DNA of 64,000 nucleotides from JBAXAM01 sp964565935 (GTDB lineage Bacteria; Pseudomonadota; Gammaproteobacteria; UBA9339), in NCBI GenBank assembly GCA_964565935.1, contig CAZMGW010000002.1:1-64000 (forward strand), in the 5' to 3' direction. Position numbers and translations under genes: made by a program. Numbering within the stretch: the first letter of the stretch is position 1; each line of letters opens with the position of its first letter. Below the pieces are notes generated by a model. That model did no database searches and was not told the DNA's origin. It saw nothing but the letters and a program-made list of their open reading frames with translations. This document shows positions 8,308 to 16,943 of this stretch, in pieces.

Positions 8308-9321
8308 TTACTTTAAATAATAATCCATAGTTTTTTCTAGCGCCGCTTCTAAATCAGTTTTTGGTTCCCAGCCTAAAATTTCCCGCGCGCGTTTAATTGA
8401 TGGGACGCGGTTTTGAACGTCCTGATAGCCGCTACCATAGTAAGTATTTGATTGTGTATTGACGATTTTAATTTTTTCAACCTGGGCTTGATATTTCGGA
8501 TATTTTTTGGCTAGCTCCAATATTTTTTCAGCAACTTCGCGGATTGAAGCGTTATTTTTGGGGTTGCCGATGTTGATGATTTTGCCTTCGACACACCTAT
8601 CTTTATTGTCGATAACTTTTACTAATGCTTCGATTGCATCATCAATATAGGTGAAGCTACGTTTTTGCTCGCCTCCATCAACCAACTGAAAGTCTTTGCC
8701 GTAAAAGATGTTGCTGATGAGTTGGGTTATGAGGCGTACTCCCCCTTTGGGTAAGTTATGAATGTCGTCTTGGGTTGGTCCAATCCAATTAAATGGGCGG
8801 AACAAAGTGAATTTTAAATCAGAATGATTGCCATAGGCGTAAATTATTCGATCCATCAATTGCTTAGAACAAGAGTAAATCCAGCGTTCTTTGTTGATTG
8901 GGCCTTGCATCAGGGGGCTGGTTTCTTCGTCAAATTCTGCGTCCGGACTCATGCCGTATACTTCCGAGGTGGATGGGAATACCAGGTGTTTTTTAAATTG
9001 CACGCACTGGCGGACGGTTGGTAAATTGGCTTCGAAATCGAGTTCAAATACGCGCAATGGATCAGTAACGTAGGTGGCAGGAGTGGCAATTGCAACCAAA
9101 GGTAAAATTACATCACACTTTTTAATATGATCAGTAATCCATTCCTGATTAGTAGTAATATCCCCTTTGGTGAAGTGTAGGCGAGGGTTGTCGAGACTGT
9201 GCTCAAGTTTGTTAGCGGCAAGATCCATGCCATAAACTTCCCAGTCGGTGTCTGCTAGAATTTTTTTGGTTAATTGGTTGCCAATGAAACCATTAATGCC
9301 AAGGATAAGGACTGTTTTCAT
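8308..9321 (-). CDS. arnA: UDP-glucuronate decarboxylase, ArnA C-terminal domain only
   Basis: Oxidises and decarboxylates UDP-glucuronate to the 4-keto-pentose that ArnB aminates. It is an extended SDR with GINGFIGNQL as the NAD-binding glycine motif, FPSTSEVYGM for the active-site Ser and Glu, and YSCSKQ as the catalytic Tyr-x3-Lys. The 337 residues align with only the C-terminal half of E. coli ArnA (about 660 residues). The N-terminal formyltransferase is missing and there is no room for it, because this gene starts inside the end of arnC with a 29-base overlap. The symbol is used by homology of this domain. Confidence 0.9.
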   Translation of the reverse strand: MKTVLILGINGFIGNQLTKKILADTDWEVYGMDLAANKLEHSLDNPRLHFTKGDITTNQEWITDHIKKCDVILPLVAIATPATYVTDPLRVFELDFEANLPTVRQCVQFKKHLVFPSTSEVYGMSPDAEFDEETSPLMQGPINKERWIYSCSKQLMDRIIYAYGNHSDLKFTLFRPFNWIGPTQDDIHNLPKGGVRLITQLISNIFYGKDFQLVDGGEQKRSFTYIDDAIEALVKVIDNKDRCVEGKIINIGNPKNNASIREVAEKILELAKKYPKYQAQVEKIKIVNTQSNTYYGSGYQDVQNRVPSIKRAREILGWEPKTDLEAALEKTMDYYLK

Positions 9322-10258
9322 CTGTTTTTGCTCCTAGAACTGTTTTAACTGCAAATCGTGGACGGTGTTGTACTTCTTTATAAATGCGACCGATATATTC
9401 GCCCATAATGCCAAGCCCCATTAATATCACACCAATTAAGAAAAATAAAATAGCGAATAAGGTGAATGTGCCTTCAGCTTCCGGACCGATAATTAAACGA
9501 CGAATGAATAAAAAGGCAACAAAAACTATGCTTAGGAAGGAAATTCCTAGGCCGAATAGGGTGAAAATTTGCAGGGGTATTAAGGAATATCCGGTCATTA
9601 AATCGAAATTCAGGCGGATAAGATCATATAAGCGATATTTAGATTGGCCCTCAAAACGAGCCGCATGATCAACTTTAACCTCAGCTGGGTTAGTGGCATA
9701 AGTATGTGCTAGTGCAGGTATAAAAATATTGGATTCTTTGCCAGCAATAATCAGGTCGATAACGTTTCTGCTGTAAGCTCGTAACATGCAGCCGTGATCG
9801 GTCATGTTGAGGTTAGTGATTAGGGCGCGTGCTTTATTAACTAAAATCGACACATTGCGGCGAAACCAGCTGTCTTTGCGCTCATACAGGCGCACTCCAC
9901 TTACTAGGTCGTGTCCTTTTTCCATTAGTTCGAGCAATTTTGGGATTTCTTCTGGGGGGTTTTGTAGATCAGAATCTAAGGTTACTACTATATTGCCTTG
10001 TGATAACTCAAACCCGGCAATCACAGCCATGTGTTGGCCAAAATTGCGGCGAAAATCTATGACGCGGACTTGGGTGGGGCGGCGGTTGTAAAGTTCTGTC
10101 AAAACTTTCATTGAGGTATCTTTGCTTCCATCATTGGTAAAGATAATTTCATAGGTTTTGTTTAGCTTGTCCAGGGTGGCAGTTAGGCGCGCAAATAAAT
10201 TTTCTAGATTTCCCGCTTCGTTGTAAACGGGGATGACGACGCTGATGTATGGTTTCAT
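9293..10258 (-). CDS. arnC: undecaprenyl-phosphate Ara4FN transferase
   Basis: GT2 family glycosyltransferase that moves the (formyl)amino-arabinose from UDP to undecaprenyl phosphate on the cytoplasmic face of the inner membrane. The N-terminal GT-A domain has VVIPVYNEAGNLENL, TNDGSKDTS, and LDSDLQNPPEE as the DXD region. Two membrane segments follow, near 235-260 (IPLQIFTLFGLGISFLSIVF) and 270-295. The length of 321 matches E. coli ArnC. A signature Q(L/H)RPRF-like tail (VQHRPRFAVKT) is present. It overlaps the decarboxylase gene and follows arnB by three bases, so the block is one operon. Confidence 0.93.
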   Translation of the reverse strand: MKPYISVVIPVYNEAGNLENLFARLTATLDKLNKTYEIIFTNDGSKDTSMKVLTELYNRRPTQVRVIDFRRNFGQHMAVIAGFELSQGNIVVTLDSDLQNPPEEIPKLLELMEKGHDLVSGVRLYERKDSWFRRNVSILVNKARALITNLNMTDHGCMLRAYSRNVIDLIIAGKESNIFIPALAHTYATNPAEVKVDHAARFEGQSKYRLYDLIRLNFDLMTGYSLIPLQIFTLFGLGISFLSIVFVAFLFIRRLIIGPEAEGTFTLFAILFFLIGVILMGLGIMGEYIGRIYKEVQHRPRFAVKTVLGAKTDENSPYPWH

Positions 10259-10261
10259 GGT

Positions 10262-11416
10262 TTACCTCTTAAAAGTTTTTTTCATCGCTGCAATTACGCG
10301 ATCTTGATCGTTTAGTGTCATTGTAGCGAAAAGTGGCAGAGATACAATTCGATCGGAAATTATTTCTGCGTTAGGAAATTGCCCGCGTTTATAGCCGTAA
10401 GTCTGTTGATAATAAGTATATAAATGTGCGGCGTGATGGTGGTAGCCAGTGCCGATGTTGTGTTCTTTCATATGCTCCATAAACGTATTGCGATCCATAT
10501 TAGCGATTTCGGTATTAATTAACGGCGCGTAGAGATACCAGGAAACACGGCAATCATAATTTGGTAGTTGCGGTAGAGTTAGCTCTGGCCAGCCAGCTAG
10601 TTTTTCATTATAACGATCAACCAATAGTTGGCGCTTGGCAATAAAGCTTTCTAGCTCTTCTAACTGATGAATGCCAATTGCCGCTTGTAAATCGAGCATA
10701 TTATATTTATAGCCTGGTTGGATGACATCGTAATCTTGACTGCCGCCTTTTTCATGGCGGTTAAACGCCTCACGATCAATGCCGTGAAAGCGTTGAATTT
10801 TAACTTCTTGTGCCAGTTTGTCATCACGGGTAGAGATGCAGCCGCCTTCTCCAGTGGTCATGACTTTGTTGGGGTGGAAACTGAAGGCTTGAGTGTCGCC
10901 AAAACTTCCAATAATCTTTCCTTTGTAGTGTGAGCCGATTGCGTGCGCGGAATCTTCAAGCACGCGTAAATTGTATTTTTTCGCAATCGCATACAATGGG
11001 TCGAGATCAACCGGGATGCCGGCAAAGTGTACCGGAAGGATGGCTTTGGTATTGGGGGTAATTGTGCTTTCAATTTTAGTAACATCAATATTACGAGTTT
11101 TTAAATCGACATCAACTAACACTGGTTTGGCGCCTGCATGGACAATAGTGTTCAGACTTGCAATAAAAGTCATTGGGGTTGTGATTACTTCGTCTCCCGG
11201 TTTTAGACCAAAACTTTTTAGCGTAAGGTACAGAGCTGCAGTGCCCGAGGTAAGTGCAAGTACGTGTGGCGATTCAAAATATTTTTCTAGAGCTTCTTCA
11301 AAGCGTTTAACTCTTGGGCCAGTTGCAAGCCATCCTGATTTTAGGCAATCTACCACCTCATCAATGGTTGTTTGGTTGATCGCTGGAGCTGCAAATTTTA
11401 AGAATTCATCTGTCAT
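10262..11416 (-). CDS. arnB: UDP-Ara4O aminotransferase
   Basis: PLP-dependent DegT/DnrJ/EryC1 aminotransferase that converts UDP-4-keto-pentose to UDP-L-Ara4N with glutamate as donor. The 384 residues include LKSGWLATGPRVKRFE near the start, LTSGTAALYL for phosphate binding, LEDSAHAIG, and the PLP lysine in SFHPNKVMTTGEGG. These match E. coli ArnB (about 380 residues). It is separated from the upstream SMR-like gene by 190 bases holding an interspersed repeat, so the operon either reads through that repeat or restarts there. Confidence 0.95.
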   Translation of the reverse strand: MTDEFLKFAAPAINQTTIDEVVDCLKSGWLATGPRVKRFEEALEKYFESPHVLALTSGTAALYLTLKSFGLKPGDEVITTPMTFIASLNTIVHAGAKPVLVDVDLKTRNIDVTKIESTITPNTKAILPVHFAGIPVDLDPLYAIAKKYNLRVLEDSAHAIGSHYKGKIIGSFGDTQAFSFHPNKVMTTGEGGCISTRDDKLAQEVKIQRFHGIDREAFNRHEKGGSQDYDVIQPGYKYNMLDLQAAIGIHQLEELESFIAKRQLLVDRYNEKLAGWPELTLPQLPNYDCRVSWYLYAPLINTEIANMDRNTFMEHMKEHNIGTGYHHHAAHLYTYYQQTYGYKRGQFPNAEIISDRIVSLPLFATMTLNDQDRVIAAMKKTFKR

Positions 11417-11459
11417 ATTTTAGCCTTATGATTTAAAATTTATATTAGATCACACATCT

Positions 11460-11575
11460 ATGTGCACCGTTCGACGATATTGTTTTAGGGACGCCGTGAA
11501 TGCACTTCCATGTGGGCTCGCATTTGACATCCATGTCTCATAGCGCCCCAAAACAATATCGCCTCGGATGCATAT
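11460..11575. repeat. interspersed palindromic repeat, copy A
   Basis: This 116-base element fills the gap between the SMR-like gene and arnB. The outer arms pair: 16 bases at 11475-11490 against 11546-11561 match at 15 of 16 positions, and weaker pairing continues outwards. The interior contains GAATGC/GCATTT at about 11497 and 11519, and the hairpin GACAT-CC-ATGTC near 11525-11536. The core is shared with copies B (14277) and C (53991). Confidence 0.85.
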
Positions 11576-11606
11576 GATGCGCTGCTTCGTCGGCAGAGTT
11601 TATAGG

Positions 11607-11978
11607 TTAACTCCTCGCCACCATATAAACGCCGAGCAATATTACAGCAATTCCCACAATTCTTATTATGGATAAATCTTCACCTAATAAATAATAAGCC
11701 GCAATCGCACTTGTAACATAGGCAAGGCTGGATAATGGATATGCAATGCTTACTTGTGTGCGTGAAAGAACCATTAACCACACCCCCACACTGCCAACAT
11801 AAATAAATATTCCTATAATAATCCATGGAGAAGCAATAACTTTTAAAATTATAGGAATGAAGTTTGACCAGTGAAAAATAAATGTACCAATTTGTCCCAT
11901 ACCTATTTTAAAAACCAGTTGGGCTACGGTATTAAAAACCACAGCAAGTAAAATTAAGGTAAATATTGTAATGTTCAT
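11607..11978 (-). CDS. small SMR/EamA-type membrane protein, possible Ara4N-lipid flippase
   Basis: A 123-residue, four-helix inner-membrane protein with the SMR/EamA pattern, including AYPLSSLAYV and LLGEDLSIIRIVGIAVILLG. Its size and its place between arnT and arnB suggest it does the job of ArnE/ArnF, flipping undecaprenyl-phosphate-Ara4N to the periplasmic face. E. coli uses a heterodimer of two such proteins; only one is present here, so it would have to act as a homodimer or use a partner elsewhere. That role is inference from context and length. A general small multidrug transporter is the alternative. It ends 22 bases short of... its start lies 21 bases after the arnT stop on the same strand. 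Confidence 0.75.
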   Translation of the reverse strand: MNITIFTLILLAVVFNTVAQLVFKIGMGQIGTFIFHWSNFIPIILKVIASPWIIIGIFIYVGSVGVWLMVLSRTQVSIAYPLSSLAYVTSAIAAYYLLGEDLSIIRIVGIAVILLGVYMVARS

Positions 11979-11999
11979 AAATGTTAAAGTTGATTAGAA

Positions 12000-13643
12000 T
12001 TATTTTATGTTAACTAACAGTACATCATCCAAGTATTTACCCACCATGTGCATTCTGTCTGAAGCGACTGGTTGCAGAGCACGATAGCTGTCTGTGTCGG
12101 TGATTAAATATACACGTTTATTGCTATTCCAGCGCTCCCAGAAGGTTTTAGTGTCAATCATCCATGCTTTTGTGTCTTGATGTCGCATCCCAAAAGTTAA
12201 CTCGTTGGCAAAGTTAGCAACGGTAATGATCCGCTGTAAGTAAAACGGCAGATCTTGGTAGTAATGGCCATAGGAAATTACTTCTTCATCGGGTTTTAGT
12301 TTTTGTTGCAAAGTAATAATTAACGGTTTAATTGATTGTTTGTTGATAGTTGTGATGATCGGGCTGAGATATAACCACAAAATAGACACAGCCAATGTCA
12401 ATGTGGTGAATCCCCAAGCCAATCCGCGACGTCGGTAGGCTATTATGCTTATAACGCCGCCGATAATCACACAAGCAGCAGCAATATAAAGATTTTGTTT
12501 TGTAATTGTGTGGTCGCTAAAGTTAAGAGTAAAGATGGCGGCGATGGCGCCAATCCCTAATGCGATATTTAAAGTAAGTAATACATTGAAGCCGATAGTT
12601 ATAGGCCGATGCTGGTTGCTTTGCCAATAAGTTGCAAGATAATTTCCAATTAACAGTGCTATTGGCGGGAACACGGGCAAAATGTAGGGTATTAGTTGTG
12701 AGTTAGAAAAAGTGTAGAACGCGTAAATTGTTAGCGCCCAAATTACTAAAAATATTGTTGGTTTATTTTGCTGCCATTGATTGAAGTGCTTGGGTATGGA
12801 ATTCATAATTGTTTGCGGTAAAAACACCATCCAGGGATATAATCCACCAAGCAGCAAGGCTGGCAAAAACCACCAAGGTTTTGAACGGCCAGCATAGCCA
12901 GTGGAATAGCGTAAAAAGTGTTCATCAATAAAATAAAATCTAAAGAATTCCGGGTTTTTTATTTGGACTAAAATGTGCCATGGCAAGGCAATTAACAGGA
13001 AAAGAAATAAGCCACTTATTATTCTATAGGTTTTTATATTGCGCCATTCATTAAAAACGACAGTCCAGATTAGAACAATTAAAGCAGGAAAGACAGCCCC
13101 AATTAACCCTTTGGTCATAACAGCCAGCGCAGCAAAAACGTACATCGCCCAGAGATGCGAGCTGCGTTTGATGCCGAGAGGCAGTTGTGTTGCAAGCATA
13201 AATGAACAAAGGCTGCCAGTAATAAAAAATGTGAGCGCTACATCCAAGGTAACAACACGAGTAAGAGCGAAAACTAAGCTGGTGGTTGCGAAGATAAAGC
13301 TTGCAACGATGCCATTTAAGCGGCCATACAGTTTTCGTCCGGTAAAATAAATAAGCAATGAGCAGCCTAGCGCCATCAATGCGTTAACGATACTTACAGC
13401 AAGCTCATTTGCTCCGAAAGCTTTAATGCTGATCGCCTGTAGCCAATAAAACAGAGGAGGTTTTTCAAAATATTTTACGCCATTGAGATGTGGGGTTATG
13501 TAATCGCCAGTCACGACCATTTCTCGAGGGATTTCGGCATAACGCGCGCCATCAGGCGCAGCAAGTGGATAACGGCCAAGAGTGGCCCCAAAAAGCAAGC
13601 CGATAATTAATGTAAGTACTAAAAAGTCTTTTAACCAGGTCAT
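12000..13643 (-). CDS. arnT: ArnT-like lipid A aminoarabinose transferase (PMT family)
   Basis: Integral membrane glycosyltransferase expected to transfer L-Ara4N from its undecaprenyl carrier to lipid A in the periplasm, lowering surface charge and raising resistance to cationic peptides. The 547 residues match ArnT length (about 550). The first periplasmic loop has the PMT/ArnT pattern LAAPDGARYAEIPREM followed by HLNGVKYFEKPPLFYW, containing the acidic and lysine residues of the family, and about a dozen hydrophobic helices follow. Its ATG overlaps the recR stop by four bases, so arnT is coupled to the recombination gene recR, an odd partner for lipid A modification. Confidence 0.88.
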   Translation of the reverse strand: MTWLKDFLVLTLIIGLLFGATLGRYPLAAPDGARYAEIPREMVVTGDYITPHLNGVKYFEKPPLFYWLQAISIKAFGANELAVSIVNALMALGCSLLIYFTGRKLYGRLNGIVASFIFATTSLVFALTRVVTLDVALTFFITGSLCSFMLATQLPLGIKRSSHLWAMYVFAALAVMTKGLIGAVFPALIVLIWTVVFNEWRNIKTYRIISGLFLFLLIALPWHILVQIKNPEFFRFYFIDEHFLRYSTGYAGRSKPWWFLPALLLGGLYPWMVFLPQTIMNSIPKHFNQWQQNKPTIFLVIWALTIYAFYTFSNSQLIPYILPVFPPIALLIGNYLATYWQSNQHRPITIGFNVLLTLNIALGIGAIAAIFTLNFSDHTITKQNLYIAAACVIIGGVISIIAYRRRGLAWGFTTLTLAVSILWLYLSPIITTINKQSIKPLIITLQQKLKPDEEVISYGHYYQDLPFYLQRIITVANFANELTFGMRHQDTKAWMIDTKTFWERWNSNKRVYLITDTDSYRALQPVASDRMHMVGKYLDDVLLVNIK

Positions 13644-14242
13644 ATTATTTCTATTCTTCCCACCAACGCTCTCGCTAGGGTATTGATATCAGTATACTCT
13701 AACTCTCCGCCAAGAGGTATACCATGGGCAATTCGGGTGCATTTAATTTTTCTAGCACGGATTAAATTGGCAAGATAATGCGCTGTGGCTTCTCCCTCAA
13801 CTGTTGGGTTGGTGGCAATTATAGTTTCTTTTATAGTGTCTTCTTGTGTAAGCAAATCAGCTAAATCGTTGATGCCAATTTCGTTTGGACCAACGCCATC
13901 AATTGGCGACAGATGTCCCATTAATACAAAATATCGGCCATGATAGCTATTGGTTTGTTCAATTGCGATAATGTCCGCGGGGGTTTCGACGATGCATAAA
14001 AGCGAGTTGTCGCGCCGTGGGTTGGAGCAAATATTGCAAAGGTCGTGTTCGCTGAAAGCGCGGCAACGATTGCAATGGCCAACTTGGGTTAGTGCTTGTT
14101 CTAGGGTTTTTGCGAGTAGTAGGCCATCATCACGGCCTTGTTGTAATAAATAAAAGGCCATGCGTTGGGCTGAACGTGGTCCAACTCCAGGAAGGCAGCG
14201 CAAACTGTTTATTAATTTGTCTATCAGTTGTGTATAAAGCAT
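13640..14242 (-). CDS. recR: recombination mediator RecR
   Basis: Works with RecF and RecO to load RecA at gaps. The 200-residue protein has the helix-hairpin-helix at the N-terminus (LPGVGPRSAQRMAFYLL), a C4 zinc finger (CNRCRAFSEHDLCNIC at about 57-72), and a Toprim domain starting LLCIVETPADIIAIE. The length is that of E. coli RecR. In most gammaproteobacteria the order is dnaX, ybaB, recR; here ybaB is missing and the 199 bases between dnaX and recR hold an interspersed repeat. It overlaps arnT by four bases. Confidence 0.96.
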   Translation of the reverse strand: MLYTQLIDKLINSLRCLPGVGPRSAQRMAFYLLQQGRDDGLLLAKTLEQALTQVGHCNRCRAFSEHDLCNICSNPRRDNSLLCIVETPADIIAIEQTNSYHGRYFVLMGHLSPIDGVGPNEIGINDLADLLTQEDTIKETIIATNPTVEGEATAHYLANLIRARKIKCTRIAHGIPLGGELEYTDINTLARALVGRIEII

Positions 14243-14276
14243 ATTTTTAACTCTAAAAGCTTGTTCTAAAATCGCC

Positions 14277-14394
14277 GCACACGCGTCCCAGACGATGTCC
14301 TTTTAGGGACGCCGTGAATTACTTCCATGTTGGCTCGCATTCGACATCCATGTCTCATAGCGCCCTAAAATGACATCGTCTTGGGCGCATGTGC
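14277..14394. repeat. interspersed palindromic repeat, copy B
   Basis: This 118-base element occupies the dnaX-recR gap. Its arms are the best paired of the three copies: roughly 30 bases at 14277-14314 are complementary to 14360-14394 with only a few mismatches. The stem sequence (GACGATGTCCTTTTAGGG on the left) differs from that of copies A and C, yet the right arm changes to match (CCCTAAAATGACATCGTC). The interior keeps the GACATCCATGTC hairpin. Confidence 0.85.
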
Positions 14395-14441
14395 TGTACC
14401 GTGATTCTCGGAAACGATATGGGTGGTATTTGTTATTAAGT

Positions 14442-15980
14442 TTAATCTTTTTCAGTTTTTACCGGATTTGAAATTATTTTAGCACCAAACTTGCTCATTA
14501 GTTCTTGTATCTTAGGGTCATTTTTAATAGCTTGCAAAGCCTGGTCTTGATTTTTATCAGCCTCGCGTTTTGCAAGATTAGCGGCGGTATTATCTATATT
14601 TGCTGCGCCAAGCTTGATATTTACTGTTATTTGGCGTTGAAGATGTTCGCTAAAAGCTTGATTAATTCTTTCTTCATGTTTTTTATTAAGCAGCGGGGCT
14701 TTGTTTGATTCAAGTAAAAGCTCAACTTCATTTTGGCCGATTTTTGTAATAATGCAGTGGCTTAATAGAGCTTGTGTTGGGCCAGTGATATTTAGATTCT
14801 GCAAAATATTTGTATCTTGGTTACCAATAGTAGGAGGCGGATTAGATATTGTTTGTTTATTTGCCGTTGGTTTTGCTGTTGATGTAGGCGGCGTTGTTTC
14901 TGGGCGAAAAGCAAGCATGCGTAACATGACCATTTCAAAACCTGAGCGTAAGCTCGGGGCTAATGGCAAGTCGCGTTTACCAATTAAACCAATTTGGTAG
15001 TAAAGTTGTACTTCTTCTGGTTTAAGCTGAGTTGCTAGTTTATGTATTAATTCTTGATGCTGCCAGTTGGTTGTGTTTACGTCTGGAGCTAGTTGTATAA
15101 TAGCAACTTGTTGAAATATCTCTAATAATTCATCTATTGCGTTTGTGAAATCCACCGCCAGTTCTGCGAGTTGGGCAATAACCTCTAAAGCTGCTTTAGC
15201 GTTGTTAGAGATCAGGGCTTCGAGTATTGCAAAAATTTTGCTGGTATCGATTGCGCCAAGCATGGCATTGACATCACTTGTGGTGATTTTACCATGACCA
15301 AATGCAATTGCTTGGTCTAATAAGCTTAAGGCGTCTCGTACGCTACCATTAGCTGCAAGCGCAAGTTGATGCAGCGCTGGGCTTTCAAACTCAATTTTTT
15401 CTTGGGCTAAAATGTGTTGGAGCTGTTTTTGAATGAGTTCGGGGCTTAGGGATTTTAGATTGAATTGTAAACAGCGTGAAAGAACTGTAACAGGTAGTTT
15501 TTGTGGATCAGTAGTGGCTAATAAGAACTTTACGTGCGTAGGCGGTTCTTCTAGAGTTTTCAGTAGCGCATTAAAGCTGTGTCCGGAGAGCATGTGCACT
15601 TCGTCGATTATATAAACTTTAAACCGGCCTTTTGCAGGTAAATATTGTACGTTGTCTAATAGGTCGCGTGTGTCTTCGACTTTGGTGCGTGAGGCGGCAT
15701 CGACTTCAATGAGGTCAATGAATCTTCCAGAATCGATTTCGAGACAAGCGTTGCACTTGCCACAAGGTGTTGCGGTGATGCCAGTTTCGCAATTCAAACA
15801 TTTGGTCAAAATGCGTGCGATTGAGGTTTTGCCAACCCCTCTGGTTCCAGTAAAAAGGTAGGCGTGGTGTAGCCTGTTTTGGGTTAGCGCATTAATAAGT
15901 GCGCGTAGCACGTGTTCTTGGCCGGCGACTTCGGCAAAGTTTTTTGGGCGCCACTTTCGAGCTAGTACTTGATATGACAT
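14442..15980 (-). CDS. dnaX: DNA polymerase III subunit gamma/tau
   Basis: AAA+ clamp-loader subunit. Residues 1-220 carry Walker A (GTRGVGKTSIAR at about 45-56), the four-cysteine zinc site CLNCETGITATPCGKCNAC, Walker B/DEVH (YIIDEVHML) and the sensor/arginine-finger SRC motif (VLSRCLQF). The collar domain and a shorter tau tail follow. At 512 residues it is shorter than E. coli tau (643) but longer than gamma. I see no A-rich slippery site in the sense strand, so there is no sign of programmed frameshifting. It heads the run into recR. Confidence 0.96.
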   Translation of the reverse strand: MSYQVLARKWRPKNFAEVAGQEHVLRALINALTQNRLHHAYLFTGTRGVGKTSIARILTKCLNCETGITATPCGKCNACLEIDSGRFIDLIEVDAASRTKVEDTRDLLDNVQYLPAKGRFKVYIIDEVHMLSGHSFNALLKTLEEPPTHVKFLLATTDPQKLPVTVLSRCLQFNLKSLSPELIQKQLQHILAQEKIEFESPALHQLALAANGSVRDALSLLDQAIAFGHGKITTSDVNAMLGAIDTSKIFAILEALISNNAKAALEVIAQLAELAVDFTNAIDELLEIFQQVAIIQLAPDVNTTNWQHQELIHKLATQLKPEEVQLYYQIGLIGKRDLPLAPSLRSGFEMVMLRMLAFRPETTPPTSTAKPTANKQTISNPPPTIGNQDTNILQNLNITGPTQALLSHCIITKIGQNEVELLLESNKAPLLNKKHEERINQAFSEHLQRQITVNIKLGAANIDNTAANLAKREADKNQDQALQAIKNDPKIQELMSKFGAKIISNPVKTEKD

Positions 15981-16190
15981 AGGTTTTTTACTCCAGGATC
16001 TAGGATTATATGTGGTTAAAAGTTAATTACCAGTTTTTTGTAACAAATTGATTATATTCAAAATGTCTGGTTCTAAGACGGATGATTGAGGGTCGGTGTG
16101 GGGTTTCTGCGACAAAATTTTGAAATAGATATATTTTGTTGTGAGGTTATACTTAAAAAAACCAAGGCTTTTAAATGACAAGGTGAAATT

Positions 16191-16943
16191 ATGAAATTCG
16201 CAATAATTACTGGGGCTGGTACTGGTATTGGAAAGGCTATCGCGCATCGATTGTTGGATGGCGACTGTGAAATTTTAGGGATTGGGCGAAGAATTGTAGA
16301 ATTGCGCGAAATGCAGAAAATAGATCCACAAAAAATTAGTGTTATAGCTGCGGATTTAAGCAAAGTTGATGGTAGAAAGAGGGTGGTGAATTATGTTAGG
16401 AGCAAAGGGAAACAAATAAATTTTTTAGTACACAATGCTGGGGTTTTAGCGCCGACCGGTAAAATTACAGAGGTTGCTTCAAGGGCATTTAAAAATAATC
16501 TAGCAATTAATTTGGAAGCGCCATTATTTTTGACCAGGGAATTGCTTCCTAAAATGATAACTGGTGGAAGAATACTTCATATTTCTTCTGGTGCTGCACA
16601 TAGCGTAATTCCTGGATGGGGTGCTTATTGCATAGCAAAAGCAGCATTGTTTATGTTATATCAAGTGCTTAAAGAAGAATTGGTGGGAAGCAATGTGATT
16701 GTAGGAAGTTTTTCTCCCGGAATTGTTGATACGCCAATGCAGGAGATGATTCGTTCTCTGAGTAAAGAGAATTTCCCCCAGGTAGAACTTTTTAGATCGT
16801 TTAAAGAGAAAGGAAAATTATCATCGCCAGAAAAAATTGCTGATTGCATAAATTGGTTGTTGCGCAAAGCTACCGCGAGTGAGTTTGGTGAAAAAGATTG
16901 GAGCGCCAAAGAGATTTTTGCGTTTTTGGAAAAAAACGATTGA
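16191..16943 (+). CDS. short-chain dehydrogenase/reductase
   Basis: Classical SDR of 250 residues with an NAD(P)-binding TGAGTGIG at 7-14, NNAG-like HNAG at about 82-85, the catalytic Ser in HISSGAAH and the YCIAK Tyr-x3-Lys. The tail SPGIVDTP is also typical. It has the look of a sepiapterin-reductase/YueD-like SDR, but the substrate cannot be read from sequence. It converges with the MFS gene and the two stops are immediately adjacent. A ribosome-binding site AAGGTG lies upstream of the ATG. The 210 bases between dnaX and this gene hold no feature I can name. Confidence 0.85.
   Translation: MKFAIITGAGTGIGKAIAHRLLDGDCEILGIGRRIVELREMQKIDPQKISVIAADLSKVDGRKRVVNYVRSKGKQINFLVHNAGVLAPTGKITEVASRAFKNNLAINLEAPLFLTRELLPKMITGGRILHISSGAAHSVIPGWGAYCIAKAALFMLYQVLKEELVGSNVIVGSFSPGIVDTPMQEMIRSLSKENFPQVELFRSFKEKGKLSSPEKIADCINWLLRKATASEFGEKDWSAKEIFAFLEKND

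Noticed and set aside
14442..15980. Programmed frameshift giving a gamma form of DnaX
   Set aside because: No A-rich slippery heptamer followed by a hairpin was found in the sense strand at the right position.
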